From Levilactobacillus namurensis DSM 19117 (GTDB lineage Bacteria > Bacillota > Bacilli > Lactobacillales > Lactobacillaceae): DNA of 64,000 nt. The translations under genes were made by a program, and so were the position numbers. Each line of letters begins with the position of its first letter. Position 1 is the first letter of the stretch. The notes under the pieces were generated by a model that had not been told where the DNA came from, did no database searches, and worked only from the letters and a program-made list of their open reading frames with translations. Location of the stretch: assembly GCF_001434785.1 (NCBI RefSeq), contig NZ_AZDT01000025.1, forward strand, positions 1 through 64,000, in the 5' to 3' direction. Positions 39,105 through 49,579 of the stretch are shown here, piece by piece.

Positions 39105-39120
39105 CCATTCAAGTGAATGG
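39105..39120. other. Perfect palindrome in the ECF-tRNA gap
   Basis: CCATTCAAGTGAATGG, a 16-bp palindrome between the divergent ECF gene and tRNA-Arg copy 2. It could be an operator. I looked for T-box and vitamin-riboswitch cores in this gap (38928-39195) and saw none. Confidence 0.35.
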
Positions 39121-39195
39121 CTGGTGACCGAACTAAGTCAGGGCCGCTCAGATGGGGAATGGTAAAAATAATCAGGATAAATTTTCAGATACGCC

Positions 39196-39224
39196 TTGTA
39201 TTTTTATGCAAAATCAGTTATAGT
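39196..39224 (+). promoter_or_regulatory. Promoter of tRNA-Arg copy 2
   Basis: TTGTAT (39196-39201), 17-bp spacer, TATAGT (39219-39224). The -10 region resembles that of copy 1 (TATAGTA.TTA.GTGTT), so promoter and gene were duplicated together. Confidence 0.75.
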
Positions 39225-39251
39225 AATTAAGTGTTATCAAGTCATTGATAT

Positions 39252-39323
39252 GCGCCCGTAGTGTAATGGATCGCACGTAAGATTCCGGTTCTTGAAATGG
39301 GGGTTCGATTCCCTCCGGGCGCA
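39252..39323 (+). tRNA. tRNA-Arg(CCG), copy 2
   Basis: Identical 72-nt gene to copy 1: acceptor GCGCCCG/CGGGCGC, anticodon loop TTCCGGT (CCG), no encoded CCA. It is the second of two copies 1.08 kb apart. Confidence 0.95.
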
Positions 39324-39329
39324 CTTAGT

Positions 39330-39359
39330 AAGCTCACCGTTGTTGGCGGTGAGTTTTTT
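39330..39359 (+). terminator. Terminator of tRNA-Arg copy 2
   Basis: AGCTCACCG / CGGTGAG hairpin plus a T6 run, almost the same as after copy 1. Confidence 0.9.
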
Positions 39360-39468
39360 AATGCTCTCAGAATTGCGCGAACGCCCCGCTAGAATAGATC
39401 TGCTTCTCGGAGGAGACGGTCAGCGGTCTAGGTCGGTTCGAAATTAAGAAATCGTTAGGTGGATTCAC

Positions 39469-39497
39469 TTGCCAAAGGACTTAAATGGGCTTATACT
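39469..39497 (+). promoter_or_regulatory. Promoter of cggR-gap
   Basis: TTGCCA (39469-39474), exactly 17 bp, TATACT (39492-39497). The transcript would have a leader of roughly 100 nt before cggR. Confidence 0.85.
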
Positions 39498-39539
39498 GAC
39501 ACAGTAAGTTAGGTTAGCGATGAGTTGGCCTATATTTTT

Positions 39540-39578
39540 TGAGCAGGGTGGGCGTTATTTGGCCACCCTGGTCGCTCA
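39540..39578 (+). promoter_or_regulatory. Leader hairpin/operator upstream of cggR
   Basis: TGAGCAGGGTGG (39540-39551) pairs with CCACCCT (39563-39569) and GCTCA (39574-39578) with a GGTC bulge. It lies between the promoter and the cggR ribosome site, where CggR binds in Bacillus. It is either the CggR operator or an RNA structure; the Bacillus CggR direct repeats (CGGGAC/TGTC) are not seen. Confidence 0.45.
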
Positions 39579-39602
39579 ACGTCCCACCGGGAGGTAAGTA
39601 GG

Positions 39603-40631
39603 ATGCAGGATGATTGGCAATGGGTAGAAGCGATTATGCCCCAGATGGTGACGAAATTAACCAGTCGCTTTCGGGTATTAAAGGGTATCGCTGCTCTTCA
39701 GCCGGTTGGCCGGCGAACTTTGGCCAACCACTTAGCCTGTACTGAACGCACGGTTCGGACCACGACGGATGCCTTGGCTAATCTGGGATTCATCCAGATG
39801 AGTGTCAAGGGGATGCAGATCACCGCGGCGGGTAACCGGGTCTTGCACGGGTTAACGCCGGTGATGGATACGCTGGCCGGTCGGCAGGAACGTGAGCGCA
39901 AGTTAGCTCAAAAGTTAGGAATTGCCAATTGCACCATCGTGCCGGGGGACAGTACCGCGGCGAACGGGTCACTGGGCGGAATGGCCGAAGCGGCCAAGCA
40001 GGTATTGATGGATCAGCTGCCCAGTGGTGCCAGTACGGTGGCCGTGATGGGCGGGCATACGTTAGCGACCGTGGCTTCGGTCCTGACCCCGTCACTTGCG
40101 ACCAACCGGGAGCTGTTGTTTGTCCCGGCACGCGGGGGCATTGGTGAGTCACCGGACATTCAGGCCAACGCCGTGAGTGCCCAAATGGCTCAGCGGACGA
40201 ATAGTAAGTTCCGGTCGTTATTCGTGCCGGAACAACTAAACACCGCCACTTACAAGTCGTTATTTGCAGAACCAGCGATTCACGAAGTCTTACAGCTGAT
40301 CAATGAAAGCAACGTGGTCCTCCACGGCATTGGTCAGGCCCGAACCATGGCGGAGCGGCGAAACATGTCGCCCCAGGTGATTGGGGATTTGACCGCCGCC
40401 CACGCGGTAGGTGAAGCGTTTGGATTCTTCTTCGATGCCACGGGTCACGTGGTCAGCAAGTTCCCCCGAATCGGGATTGGCATTGCTGACCTGGCCAATA
40501 AGCCACTGGTGATTGCGGTCGCCGGTGGGGCGGAGAAGGGAACGGCCATTGCGGCCTACATGCATTTAGCGCCAGCCCAGACTTGGTTGATAACCGATGA
40601 TGGTGCTGCTGACATTGTTTTAAAAAAGTGA
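39603..40631 (+). CDS. cggR: Central glycolytic genes regulator CggR (SorC family)
   Basis: SorC/DeoR-family repressor of the gap operon, 342 aa. An N-terminal winged helix (about 18-75, IAALQPVGRRTLANHLACTERTVRTTTDALANLGFI) is followed by a sugar-phosphate-binding domain (about 90-342) with STVAVMGGHTLATVASVL and FVPARGGIGESPDIQANAVSAQMA. In Bacillus fructose-1,6-bisphosphate releases it from the operator. ATG 39603 follows GGGAGGTAAGTAGG. It is located directly upstream of gap, so expression is autoregulated. Confidence 0.93.
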   Translation: MQDDWQWVEAIMPQMVTKLTSRFRVLKGIAALQPVGRRTLANHLACTERTVRTTTDALANLGFIQMSVKGMQITAAGNRVLHGLTPVMDTLAGRQERERKLAQKLGIANCTIVPGDSTAANGSLGGMAEAAKQVLMDQLPSGASTVAVMGGHTLATVASVLTPSLATNRELLFVPARGGIGESPDIQANAVSAQMAQRTNSKFRSLFVPEQLNTATYKSLFAEPAIHEVLQLINESNVVLHGIGQARTMAERRNMSPQVIGDLTAAHAVGEAFGFFFDATGHVVSKFPRIGIGIADLANKPLVIAVAGGAEKGTAIAAYMHLAPAQTWLITDDGAADIVLKK

Positions 40632-40699
40632 TACACTTAACATGTACTGCTTTTTAAAAAAATTATCTTTGTTTGCTTCCTGAAGGAGGAAATCACAGT

Positions 40700-41710
40700 A
40701 TGACTGTAAAGATTGGTATTAATGGTTTCGGCCGTATCGGTCGTTTGGCTTTCAAGCGGATTCACGAACTGCACTCTGATGACATCGAAGTTGTCGCAAT
40801 CAACGATTTAACGACGCCTTCAATGTTGGCATACTTATTGAAGTATGACTCAACTCATGGCCGTTTCCCTGGTGAAGTTTCATCAACGGATAAGGGTATC
40901 GTAGTTGACGGTAAGGAATACCCAGTTTACGCTGAACCAAAGGCTCAAGACATTCCTTGGGTTAAGAACGATGGCGTTGACTTCGTTCTTGAATGTACCG
41001 GTTTCTACACTTCTGAAGAAAAGGCTCACGCCCACATCGATGCTGGTGTTAAGCGGGTCTTAGTTTCTGCCCCAGCCGGTGCCGTTACGACGGTTGTTCC
41101 TGGCGTTAACTTGGACAAGTTGACCAAGGACGATGTGATCGTTTCTGCTGGTTCTTGCACGACTAACTGCCTTGCTCCAATGGCATACTTCTTGAACGAA
41201 GACTTCGGTATCAAGGCCGGTACGATGACCACGATCCACGCCTTCACGTCCACCCAAATGATCTTGGATGGCCCTCGTGGTAAGAAGATGCGGAACAACC
41301 GGACTGCTTCTGTCAACACTATTCCTCACTCAACTGGTGCTGCTAAGGCGATCGGCTTGGTTATCCCTGAATTACAAGGTAAGTTACAAGGCCATGCACA
41401 ACGGGTTTCCGTTCCAGATGGTTCTTTGACTGAATTAGTTGCTGTTCTTGACAAGAAGGTTACGGCCGACGAAATCAACGACGCAATGAAGAAGCACACC
41501 GATGGTAACGAAGCCTTCGGTTACAATGCTGACGAAATCGTATCTACCGACATCATTGACGACCCTCATGGTTCTGTCTTTGACCCAACTCAAACGGAAG
41601 TTACGACTGCCGGTGACACCCAATTGGTTAAGACCGTTGCTTGGTACGATAACGAATGGGGCTTCACTTGCAACATGGTCCGGACTTTACTTCGTTTCGC
41701 AACGCTCTAA
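40700..41710 (+). CDS. gap: Glyceraldehyde-3-phosphate dehydrogenase
   Basis: Glycolytic GAPDH, 336 aa: oxidative phosphorylation of glyceraldehyde-3-phosphate with NAD+. Rossmann motif INGFGRIGR (6-14), D36 in INDLTT (NAD preference), catalytic C153 in SAGSCTTNC, and the HAFTSTQ and [11 protein letters not shown] motifs. The start is ATG 40700 behind TGAAGGAGG; the in-frame codon at 40673 lies in the leader. Codon use shifts here to highly expressed forms (GGT, GCT, GAA, AAG), unlike the flanking genes. Followed by a terminator, so cggR-gap is a unit separate from pgk. Confidence 0.97.
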   Translation: MTVKIGINGFGRIGRLAFKRIHELHSDDIEVVAINDLTTPSMLAYLLKYDSTHGRFPGEVSSTDKGIVVDGKEYPVYAEPKAQDIPWVKNDGVDFVLECTGFYTSEEKAHAHIDAGVKRVLVSAPAGAVTTVVPGVNLDKLTKDDVIVSAGSCTTNCLAPMAYFLNEDFGIKAGTMTTIHAFTSTQMILDGPRGKKMRNNRTASVNTIPHSTGAAKAIGLVIPELQGKLQGHAQRVSVPDGSLTELVAVLDKKVTADEINDAMKKHTDGNEAFGYNADEIVSTDIIDDPHGSVFDPTQTEVTTAGDTQLVKTVAWYDNEWGFTCNMVRTLLRFATL

Positions 41711-41754
41711 TTCGTTAGACATTGCCTAACGCTTATAACGTTTAGGATGCGCAA

Positions 41755-41790
41755 GACGCGGCGGGGGAGGAATTTCCTCGGCGCGTTTTT
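41755..41790 (+). terminator. Terminator of cggR-gap
   Basis: ACGCGgCGgggg AGG / CCTcggCGCGT hairpin with some mismatches and a T5 run. Confidence 0.7.
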
Positions 41791-41819
41791 GCTTGCGCCG
41801 TGAATTTAAGAGAAGTCCT

Positions 41820-41848
41820 TTGAAATTCACGGGTAAGTGCTGTATATT
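41820..41848 (+). promoter_or_regulatory. Promoter of pgk
   Basis: TTGAAA (41820-41825), 17-bp spacer, TATATT (41843-41848), 48 bp before pgk. Confidence 0.75.
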
Positions 41849-41895
41849 GTGAAAGTAATCATTTTTAAGCATGTCATTGAAGGAGGATTTCTAAA

Positions 41896-43098
41896 TTGGC
41901 GAAATTAACAGTTTCTGATTTAGATTTGAAGGGCAAAAAAGTCCTGATGCGGGTCGACTTTAACGTCCCGATCAAAGACGGCGTCATCGGTAACGACAAC
42001 CGGATCGTAGCGGCATTGCCAACGATCAAGTACGTGATTGAACATGGTGGTAAGGCCATCTTGCTTTCTCACTTAGGTCGGGTCAAGAAGGAAGACGACA
42101 AGCCAGGTCTGTCCATGCGGCCAGTGGCAGAACGTCTGTCCAACTTGTTGAACAAGCCAGTGACCTTCGTGCCAACCACGGAAGGTAAGCAGCTGGAAGA
42201 CGCCATCAACGGTCTGAGCGACGGCGATGTTCTGGTTATGGAAAACACCCGTTACGAAGACGTTAAGGACGGCGAATACGTTAAGCGTGAATCCGGTAAC
42301 GACCCTGAATTGGGCAAGTACTGGGCTTCATTGGGTGACGTCTTCGTCAACGATGCCTTCGGGACGGCGCACCGTTCTCACGCTTCTAACGTGGGAATTG
42401 CGTCGAACATGGCCCAAACCGCTGCTGGTTTCTTGATGGAAAAGGAAATCAAGTTCATCGGTGGTGCTGTGGACAACCCAGAACACCCATTCGTTGCCAT
42501 CTTAGGTGGTGCCAAGGTTTCCGACAAGATCGGCGTTATCGACAACTTACTGTCCAAGGCTGACAAGGTCTTGATCGGTGGTGGGATGACTTACACCTTC
42601 TACGCTGCTAAGGGCATGAAGATTGGGAACTCCTTAGTTGAAAAGGACAAGATCGACTTAGCCAAGGAAATCTTGGACAAGGCCGGCGACAAGCTGGTTC
42701 TGCCAAGTGACTCCGTAGTCGCAACTGAATTCAAGAATGACGCAGACCACAAGACGGTCGACGGTGACATTCCTGACGGCTACATGGCTTTGGATATCGG
42801 TCCTAAGTCCATCAAAGAATTCGAAGATGTTCTGAAGAGCGCCAAGACGGTGGTTTGGAACGGCCCAATGGGTGTGTTCGAAATGCCAAACTACGCTGAA
42901 GGAACGTTGGAAGTTGGTAAGTTCTTGGGTACCTTAAGTGATGCCAAGACCATCGTTGGTGGTGGGGACTCCACGGCTGCCGTTCAACAATTAGGGGTTG
43001 CGGACAAGCTGTCCCACATCTCTACTGGTGGTGGTGCTTCTCTTGAATACCTTGAAGGGAAGACCTTACCAGGAATTGCTGCGATTTCTGACAAGTAA
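41896..43098 (+). CDS. pgk: Phosphoglycerate kinase
   Basis: Glycolytic kinase producing ATP from 1,3-bisphosphoglycerate, 400 aa. [11 protein letters not shown] (~19-29), LSHLGRVK (~57), [43 protein letters not shown] and the C-terminal nucleotide loop [14 protein letters not shown] are intact. Start TTG 41896 follows GAAGGAGGATTT; a TTG start for such a strongly expressed gene is somewhat unusual. Codon usage is of the highly expressed type. Own promoter and terminator. Confidence 0.97.
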   Translation: MAKLTVSDLDLKGKKVLMRVDFNVPIKDGVIGNDNRIVAALPTIKYVIEHGGKAILLSHLGRVKKEDDKPGLSMRPVAERLSNLLNKPVTFVPTTEGKQLEDAINGLSDGDVLVMENTRYEDVKDGEYVKRESGNDPELGKYWASLGDVFVNDAFGTAHRSHASNVGIASNMAQTAAGFLMEKEIKFIGGAVDNPEHPFVAILGGAKVSDKIGVIDNLLSKADKVLIGGGMTYTFYAAKGMKIGNSLVEKDKIDLAKEILDKAGDKLVLPSDSVVATEFKNDADHKTVDGDIPDGYMALDIGPKSIKEFEDVLKSAKTVVWNGPMGVFEMPNYAEGTLEVGKFLGTLSDAKTIVGGGDSTAAVQQLGVADKLSHISTGGGASLEYLEGKTLPGIAAISDK

Positions 43099-43110
43099 TC
43101 TAAACTAATG

Positions 43111-43143
43111 AAAAGCTGTGATGGCAACGTCACAGCTTTTTTG
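43111..43143 (+). terminator. Terminator of pgk
   Basis: AAAAGCTGTGA / TCACAGCTTTTTT hairpin. Confidence 0.85.
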
Positions 43144-43241
43144 TTGACTAAACCTTGAAAGGGTTATTACTGGTAGATTGCCGGTAAATTAGGTAAGATG
43201 TAGCTTGTGTACTGAATTTATCGAAAAAGGGGCGGATTAGG

Positions 43242-44000
43242 TTGCGGATACCATTGATTGCGGGTAACTGGAAGATGAACAAAACGGTCACCGAAGCCCG
43301 CGACTTCGTAACGGGCGTGCAAGGCAAGTTGCCGGCGGCCGACCAAGTAGAGACGGCGATTGCCGCACCAGCGTTGTTCTTACAGACTATGCTGGAGGCC
43401 AACCAGGACCGGGTCTTACGGATTGGTGCCGAGACTTGTTACTACGAAGATGAAGGAGCCTACACGGGCGAAATCAGCCCGTTAGCGTTGCATCAGATGG
43501 GCATTCCTTACGTGATTGTGGGGCACTCCGAACGGCGGCGCTACTTCAACGAGACCGACGACGTGATCAACCGGAAGGTGCAGGCCGTTTTCCGGAACGG
43601 TATGACGCCGATCATCTGTTGTGACGAAACCATGGGACGCCGTGAATCGGGCGACAAGATCCACTGGGTTGTCAACCAGGTCAGCGCAGCGCTGAAGGGC
43701 ATCAGCGAAGAGAATGCGGCGAAGGTCGTCATTGCGTACGAACCCAGTTGGGCTATCGGCAGTGGCACCTCGGCTTCCAGTGACCAAGCGGAAGAAGGGT
43801 GCTACCTGATTCGGCAGACCATCGCTGATATTTATTCGGATGATTTAGCCAACGGCGTACGGGTCCTGTACGGTGGGAGCGTGAAGCCGGATAACATTGC
43901 CGGTCTGATGGCGCGGAACAACGTAGATGGGGTCTTAGCCGGGGGTTCCAGTCTGTCCGAGGACTCATTTATTCAGCTTGCAAACTATCAAAATTTGTAA
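43242..44000 (+). CDS. tpiA: Triosephosphate isomerase
   Basis: Interconverts dihydroxyacetone phosphate and glyceraldehyde-3-phosphate, 252 aa TIM barrel. [14 protein letters not shown] at the N-terminus with the active-site lysine, [11 protein letters not shown] (catalytic His ~97), [12 protein letters not shown] (catalytic Glu ~168) and the phosphate loop YGGSVKPDN and GVLAGGSSL. Start TTG 43242 follows AAAAAGGGGCGG. It is separated from pgk by a terminator and its codon choice is closer to average genes than that of gap, pgk or eno, which suggests a lower level of expression. Confidence 0.96.
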   Translation: MRIPLIAGNWKMNKTVTEARDFVTGVQGKLPAADQVETAIAAPALFLQTMLEANQDRVLRIGAETCYYEDEGAYTGEISPLALHQMGIPYVIVGHSERRRYFNETDDVINRKVQAVFRNGMTPIICCDETMGRRESGDKIHWVVNQVSAALKGISEENAAKVVIAYEPSWAIGSGTSASSDQAEEGCYLIRQTIADIYSDDLANGVRVLYGGSVKPDNIAGLMARNNVDGVLAGGSSLSEDSFIQLANYQNL

Positions 44001-44016
44001 AACGTCCAAAATGTGA

Positions 44017-44045
44017 TTGAAAGTTCAATGCTAAACTTATAGAAT
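44017..44045 (+). promoter_or_regulatory. Promoter of eno
   Basis: TTGAAA (44017-44022), 17-bp spacer, TAGAAT (44040-44045), 61 bp before eno. Confidence 0.75.
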
Positions 44046-44090
44046 AAAGCATGGGATGAGTTTCTAGTTCCCGTGAAGTCAAACTCATAA

Positions 44091-45425
<1,335 letters not shown>

Positions 45426-45441
45426 TTTATGACTTTTAAAA

Positions 45442-45476
45442 TGACGTCCATTCTGAGAATGGGCGTTATTTTTTTA
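45442..45476 (+). terminator. Terminator of eno
   Basis: ACGTCCATTC / GAATGGGCGT hairpin with a TGA loop, then ATT plus a T6 run. Confidence 0.85.
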
Positions 45477-45539
45477 TCCCCATTTTCGATATTCGAAGTG
45501 TCTTCTACGGAATTAGCAGTATCGAAGGAGGCGTCAAGG

Positions 45540-46760
45540 ATGATGTGGAAAAAGTGGATATGGGGACTGAGCGTGGCGATTGCCGGCGTTTGGGGGAATT
45601 TCGGGGCTGTTACGGCCCATGCGGACGAGGCCCACGCGGACGAGTGTCAGGTGAATTACCGGATTTTAGCTTGGAATTCAGACGGTAGTGAGGCTGACTA
45701 TATTTATAAGACGGTGAAGGTCAAGCAAATTGGAGAGGCGAATGGGCTCGAAAAGCTTAAGTTCATGGGCGTTGCGCCGTATCTGAGTGGGGTCTATCAA
45801 CAGGACGGACGAACCATGGTTGATTGGATCTATGATAGTCGCTGGAAAAAGGTTAAGGTAAACGTAATGACGTTCTATCCCCGAGACTTGAAGTGGCATA
45901 CAGACGCCGTCCATCCCAGCTTAGGAGGCTACGTACTGCCCCATCCTGAAAAGGGTTATCAAGTCAAAAGAGTTGAGGGCAGTCAGCGGGTGGTCCAGGA
46001 GAATCAGACCGTGAAGTTTAGCTTTGAAGTCATCGGGAGTGCTCCGGCTACACCGAACCAGCAACTTGAACCGAGCCCGTTGCCGGAGCCACTGGAGCCA
46101 AAACCAGGAGTGGACGCCGGACCAGACTCAGAAGTGGGGCCGGAACTCGGAGTCAATCCGGGACCAGAGTCCAAACCAGGCGTGGTTACGCCAGACCCAC
46201 AACCGGGCCCAGGATTAGTAACGCCAGCAGAACCACAAGTCCCGGCCGTGCCGTTGCATCCACAGCCAGCACCGGTGGTCCCCGAGCAACCGATTGAGTC
46301 CGGGAACCAGCGACCATTGAATCCGGACTTACAGCCTGAACCACCGGTGATGACGGTGCAGCCGGGGGACTCGGCACCAGCGGGTTCTCACCCAGTTCCG
46401 CAACTTGCCGTGCGCCCCAGCCGTCCTCGGCTCCCACACACGGTCTTTTCACCAACTGCGGTCACGGCGGCAGCTACGGGACATGCATCTCAGTCGAAGC
46501 GTACTCACCGCCCAGTGCGGCCATCAACGGATGGTACAAGCACAGATAGTGTGGCCCACGCCCTAGACTGGCCGGAAGTCCCCGCAACCGCTGGGAACTG
46601 GTCGCAGCACAGCTCCCGGGCTAAGCACTCTCAATCACAAGCGCAGACGGCAAATCGCTTGCCACAGACCAGCGAACAAGCCCCCACGACCTGGGCATGG
46701 GGTGGCCTACTAGCCCTAGGTTCGCTGGTTGGCTACCGTTACCGACGATTACGTCACTAA
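45540..46760 (+). CDS. LPQTSE-anchored surface protein with Pro-rich stalk
   Basis: Unrecognised cell-wall-anchored protein, 406 aa. Signal peptide (1-~31, KKWIWGLSVAIAGVWGNF ... AHADEAHAD), then an N-terminal domain of about 130 residues that I cannot assign with confidence (NYRILAWNSDGSEADYIY, MVDWIYDSRWKKVKVNVMTF). A stalk of about 170 residues (~170-340) is rich in P-E-P, PGP and QP motifs. The sorting signal RLPQTSEQAPTTW (LPQTSE), a hydrophobic span and RYRRLRH end it. ATG 45540 is chosen for the GAAGGAGGCG site and the signal peptide; the frame extends 37 codons upstream without a ribosome site. The stalk suggests display of an adhesion or mucin-binding-like domain (inference). Confidence 0.85.
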   Translation: MMWKKWIWGLSVAIAGVWGNFGAVTAHADEAHADECQVNYRILAWNSDGSEADYIYKTVKVKQIGEANGLEKLKFMGVAPYLSGVYQQDGRTMVDWIYDSRWKKVKVNVMTFYPRDLKWHTDAVHPSLGGYVLPHPEKGYQVKRVEGSQRVVQENQTVKFSFEVIGSAPATPNQQLEPSPLPEPLEPKPGVDAGPDSEVGPELGVNPGPESKPGVVTPDPQPGPGLVTPAEPQVPAVPLHPQPAPVVPEQPIESGNQRPLNPDLQPEPPVMTVQPGDSAPAGSHPVPQLAVRPSRPRLPHTVFSPTAVTAAATGHASQSKRTHRPVRPSTDGTSTDSVAHALDWPEVPATAGNWSQHSSRAKHSQSQAQTANRLPQTSEQAPTTWAWGGLLALGSLVGYRYRRLRH

Positions 46761-46816
46761 TGACGCCCCAATCTGTGATAAACTAGGAACAGACTATTTT
46801 CTGGGGGCATGTTTGA

Positions 46817-48373
46817 ATGGAAAAGCAGGAAAGGACGCAGCGTGACTTTACCCGTCTGCGTGCCATCGGGTTCGGAAGCCTGGTGGGATTAGGGGCTGGC
46901 TGTGTCGTAAGCTTGTTTCGTCTTTTAATTGAACACCTATTGACGATCATGCAGATCGCGTACGGCTGGTTGGGGCAACATCCGCTCTGGTTGGTTCCGT
47001 GGGCGATTCTTTTGGTGTTAGTGGCCCTATTTATTGGGCGCTTAGTTCGCCAGGAACCCATGATCAAAGGGTCCGGGATTCCCCAGATTGAAGGCCAGTT
47101 GGCTGGCGACCTTGATTACCATTGGTGGCCGGTACTCTGGCGTAAGTTCGTGGGTGGCGTGCTCGGAATTGGGTCAGGCCTTTTCCTAGGGCGGGAAGGG
47201 CCTTCGATTCAGTTGGGTGGTACCGTTGCCCAAGGGATGGCGGCACAATTGAAACTAACCGGCCGTCGCCGGCGACTCTTTATCGCGGGTGGGGCCGCCG
47301 CGGGATTATCCGCGGCATTTAACGCCCCCATCGCTTCGACGCTCTTCATCCTCGAAGAGGTCTACCACAGCTTCTCGACGTTGGTCTGGGTCACTTCACT
47401 GACCAGTGCCGTGGTTGCGGACTTCGTCTCCAGTGAGGTCTTCGGGTTGACCCCCGTGTTGCACATCGCGTACCAGCGGGCTTTACCCCTTAAGTATTAC
47501 TGGCTCTTATTGATTCTAGGGGTCGGCTTGGGCCTGTTGGGCTACGTTTACCAGCAGGGGACGCTGCATGGCGGCTTTTTATACGCTAAGTTGACTTGGT
47601 TACCTCGGCGGTTTGATGGCGTAATTCCGTTCCTACTCGTGATCCCGGTTGGGCTTTTATGGCCCATTACGCTGGGTGGGGGGAACCAGATGATCGTGAC
47701 CTTTGCGCAACACACACCGCTATTATTTCCGCTGATTGGCTTCTTTGTCCTGCGACTAGCCTTCTCCATGATTAGTTATAATTCCGGACTGCCCGGAGGC
47801 ATCTTCTTGCCCATCTTGGCTTTGGGGGCGCTGCTGGGGGCCATTGGCGCGCGGAGCTTTAACGCCGTGGGCTGGTTGCCAACGGCCTACATTGCTAACT
47901 TTATGATCTACGCGATGGCCGGTTATTTTGCTGGCATCTCCAAGGCCCCTTTTACCGCGATTCTGTTGATTACGGAAATGGTCGGGAGTCTGGGGCACCT
48001 CTTGCCCTTGGCAGTGGTGTCCATTATTGCTTATATTACGGTGGATTCACTAGGTGGCGCGCCCATCTACGAAGCGCTGCTCGAGAAGCTGGTTACCCCA
48101 GCGGATCCCAATGCTAGTGGGCTAAGCGACCGGGTCGAGTTCGCGGTCGGAGAAGATTCCGCCTTGGCGGGCGTCCAGGTTCGTGATATTATGTGGCCGA
48201 AGGATGCGTTATTAGCCAGTGTCCGTCGGGGCGAACGGCAGGTGATTCCCCACGGGGACACCCTGATTCGTGCCGGGGACAGTTTGGTGATTCTGACGTA
48301 TCAGCAGAACCGCGCTTATGTCCGGCAGGAAATGCAACGAATCGCGACTTTACCCCCGCATTTTCAGGATTGA
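46817..48373 (+). CDS. ClC-family chloride/proton (or fluoride) antiporter
   Basis: ClC-type H+/Cl- exchange protein, 518 aa. Ion-pathway motifs GSGIPQIEG (~residue 80), GREGPSIQLGG (gating glutamate) and SGLPGGIFLP (~325) are present, with GAAAGLSAAFNAPIASTLF. A C-terminal RCK_C/TrkA-C domain (about 435-510, SDRVEFAVGEDSALAGVQVRDIMWP) is fused, an arrangement common in Firmicutes. The GSGIP and GREGP sequences match the chloride subtype better than the fluoride one. Probably contributes to acid resistance or osmotic balance. ATG 46817 follows TTTCTGGGGGC. Confidence 0.9.
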   Translation: MEKQERTQRDFTRLRAIGFGSLVGLGAGCVVSLFRLLIEHLLTIMQIAYGWLGQHPLWLVPWAILLVLVALFIGRLVRQEPMIKGSGIPQIEGQLAGDLDYHWWPVLWRKFVGGVLGIGSGLFLGREGPSIQLGGTVAQGMAAQLKLTGRRRRLFIAGGAAAGLSAAFNAPIASTLFILEEVYHSFSTLVWVTSLTSAVVADFVSSEVFGLTPVLHIAYQRALPLKYYWLLLILGVGLGLLGYVYQQGTLHGGFLYAKLTWLPRRFDGVIPFLLVIPVGLLWPITLGGGNQMIVTFAQHTPLLFPLIGFFVLRLAFSMISYNSGLPGGIFLPILALGALLGAIGARSFNAVGWLPTAYIANFMIYAMAGYFAGISKAPFTAILLITEMVGSLGHLLPLAVVSIIAYITVDSLGGAPIYEALLEKLVTPADPNASGLSDRVEFAVGEDSALAGVQVRDIMWPKDALLASVRRGERQVIPHGDTLIRAGDSLVILTYQQNRAYVRQEMQRIATLPPHFQD

Positions 48374-48460
48374 GCGAGGGTAAGACTGGTAAAACGGCGC
48401 TGATTATGATAGATTAGGGAGAGTATAGTTAGACCTATTCGATAGGTAGGAGGCAAATTT

Positions 48461-48697
48461 GTGTATAATTTTTTGATGACCTGTATTTTAATTGTCAGTG
48501 TTTTGATCATTATTGCAGTTATGATGCAGCCCGCTAAGACAAACGATGCTTTGTCGGCACTGTCCGGTGGTGCGGATGATCTTTTTGCAAAGCAAAAGCC
48601 CCGTGGGTTTGAAGCCTTTATGCAAAAAGTTACAGTTGTCTTAGGTGCAATCTTCTTTGCACTGGCACTGGCTTTAGTATATCTTTCTTCACACTAG
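48461..48697 (+). CDS. secG: Preprotein translocase subunit SecG
   Basis: Small (78 aa) auxiliary subunit of the SecYEG channel with two membrane helices. Family features are VLIIIAVMMQPAKTNDALSALSGGADDLFAKQKPRG and the second helix VVLGAIFFALALALVYL. Start GTG 48461 behind GGTAGGAGGC. It heads the secG-est-rnr-smpB order typical of Firmicutes, though a terminator separates it from est. Confidence 0.94.
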   Translation: MYNFLMTCILIVSVLIIIAVMMQPAKTNDALSALSGGADDLFAKQKPRGFEAFMQKVTVVLGAIFFALALALVYLSSH

Positions 48698-48702
48698 AGA
48701 TT

Positions 48703-48740
48703 TAAGCCTCCTGTCATGATTTAGCGCAGGAGGCTTTTTA
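48703..48740 (+). terminator. Terminator of secG
   Basis: AAGCCTCCTG / CAGGAGGCTT perfect 10-bp stem followed by a T5 run. Confidence 0.9.
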
Positions 48741-48816
48741 GTAAAATTCGCAGTTTTAGCGAGCTGACGAACCAATTTAAACAGACTATTTCGATAGCGG
48801 AAAGTGGTGGTTTTAC

Positions 48817-49566
48817 ATGATTCGAAAACCAACCCCGCTCTTTTTCGAGCAGGGTCCTCACGCGGTAATCTTACTGCACGCCTATTCGGGTAGTTCTAAC
48901 GACATGCGGCTATTAGCGCGCCGGTTAGAAAGCGAAAACTATACGGTTTTGGCGCCCATCTTTACGGGTCACGCCACGGGTGATCCGGCCGACATCTTAA
49001 CGGCCGGATCACCGCAACAGTGGTGGCACGATACCCAGGCCGCGATTCAACAGTTACGGGATCGCGGCTACCAGCAGATTGCCATTTTTGGGCTGTCGCT
49101 GGGGGGATTGTTTGCGACCCGGGCGTTAATGGAAGACCCCCAATTAGTGGGTGGTGGGACGATTGCGTCGCCCGTCATCTTCCGGGGGCAGACGAACGTC
49201 CCTACGGCCTTTATTCAGATGGCCCGGGCGACTTATCGTCAGGCAAAGATTGTCGGGGAAGAACAGGACCAGAAGGTGGCCTGGTTACAGGACCACTTGA
49301 CAGCTCAACTCACGGCGATTCAGGCCTTTGCGGATACCACAGCGACCCATCTGGACCGGGTGACCCAACCCGTGTTCGTTGCCCAGGGAGATGCCGATCA
49401 GATGATCGATCCCCGTTCGGGTAAGTGGCTCGCCGAGGCGTATCCGCAGGACCAAGTGACGTTCCACGAGTATGCTGGGGCTGGTCACGTGTTGACCGTT
49501 AATTCGGCCCATCACGCCCTAGAACAAGATTTACTGACGTTTTTACACCTAATCTTTGAAAAATAA
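48817..49566 (+). CDS. est: Carboxylesterase (YvaK/Est type)
   Basis: Alpha/beta hydrolase, 249 aa, close to Bacillus Est30/YvaK carboxylesterases. HAYSGSSNDMRLLARRL contains the oxyanion-side motif. The nucleophile elbow GLSLGG lies near residue 93, the aspartate in VAQGDADQMIDPRSG and the histidine in YAGAGHVLT complete a triad. It hydrolyses short-chain esters; the physiological substrate is unknown. It lies just upstream of rnr, as in Bacillus (yvaK-rnr-smpB). ATG 48817. Confidence 0.92.
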   Translation: MIRKPTPLFFEQGPHAVILLHAYSGSSNDMRLLARRLESENYTVLAPIFTGHATGDPADILTAGSPQQWWHDTQAAIQQLRDRGYQQIAIFGLSLGGLFATRALMEDPQLVGGGTIASPVIFRGQTNVPTAFIQMARATYRQAKIVGEEQDQKVAWLQDHLTAQLTAIQAFADTTATHLDRVTQPVFVAQGDADQMIDPRSGKWLAEAYPQDQVTFHEYAGAGHVLTVNSAHHALEQDLLTFLHLIFEK

Positions 49567-49579
49567 TGAGGAATTCATA

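Noticed and set aside
38928-39195. T-box or vitamin riboswitch for the ECF gene
   Set aside because: A GGTGGGTCGCGGCACC-like stretch on the minus strand recalls a T-box core but does not match it, and the likely TATAAT near 38960 places it upstream of the transcript.
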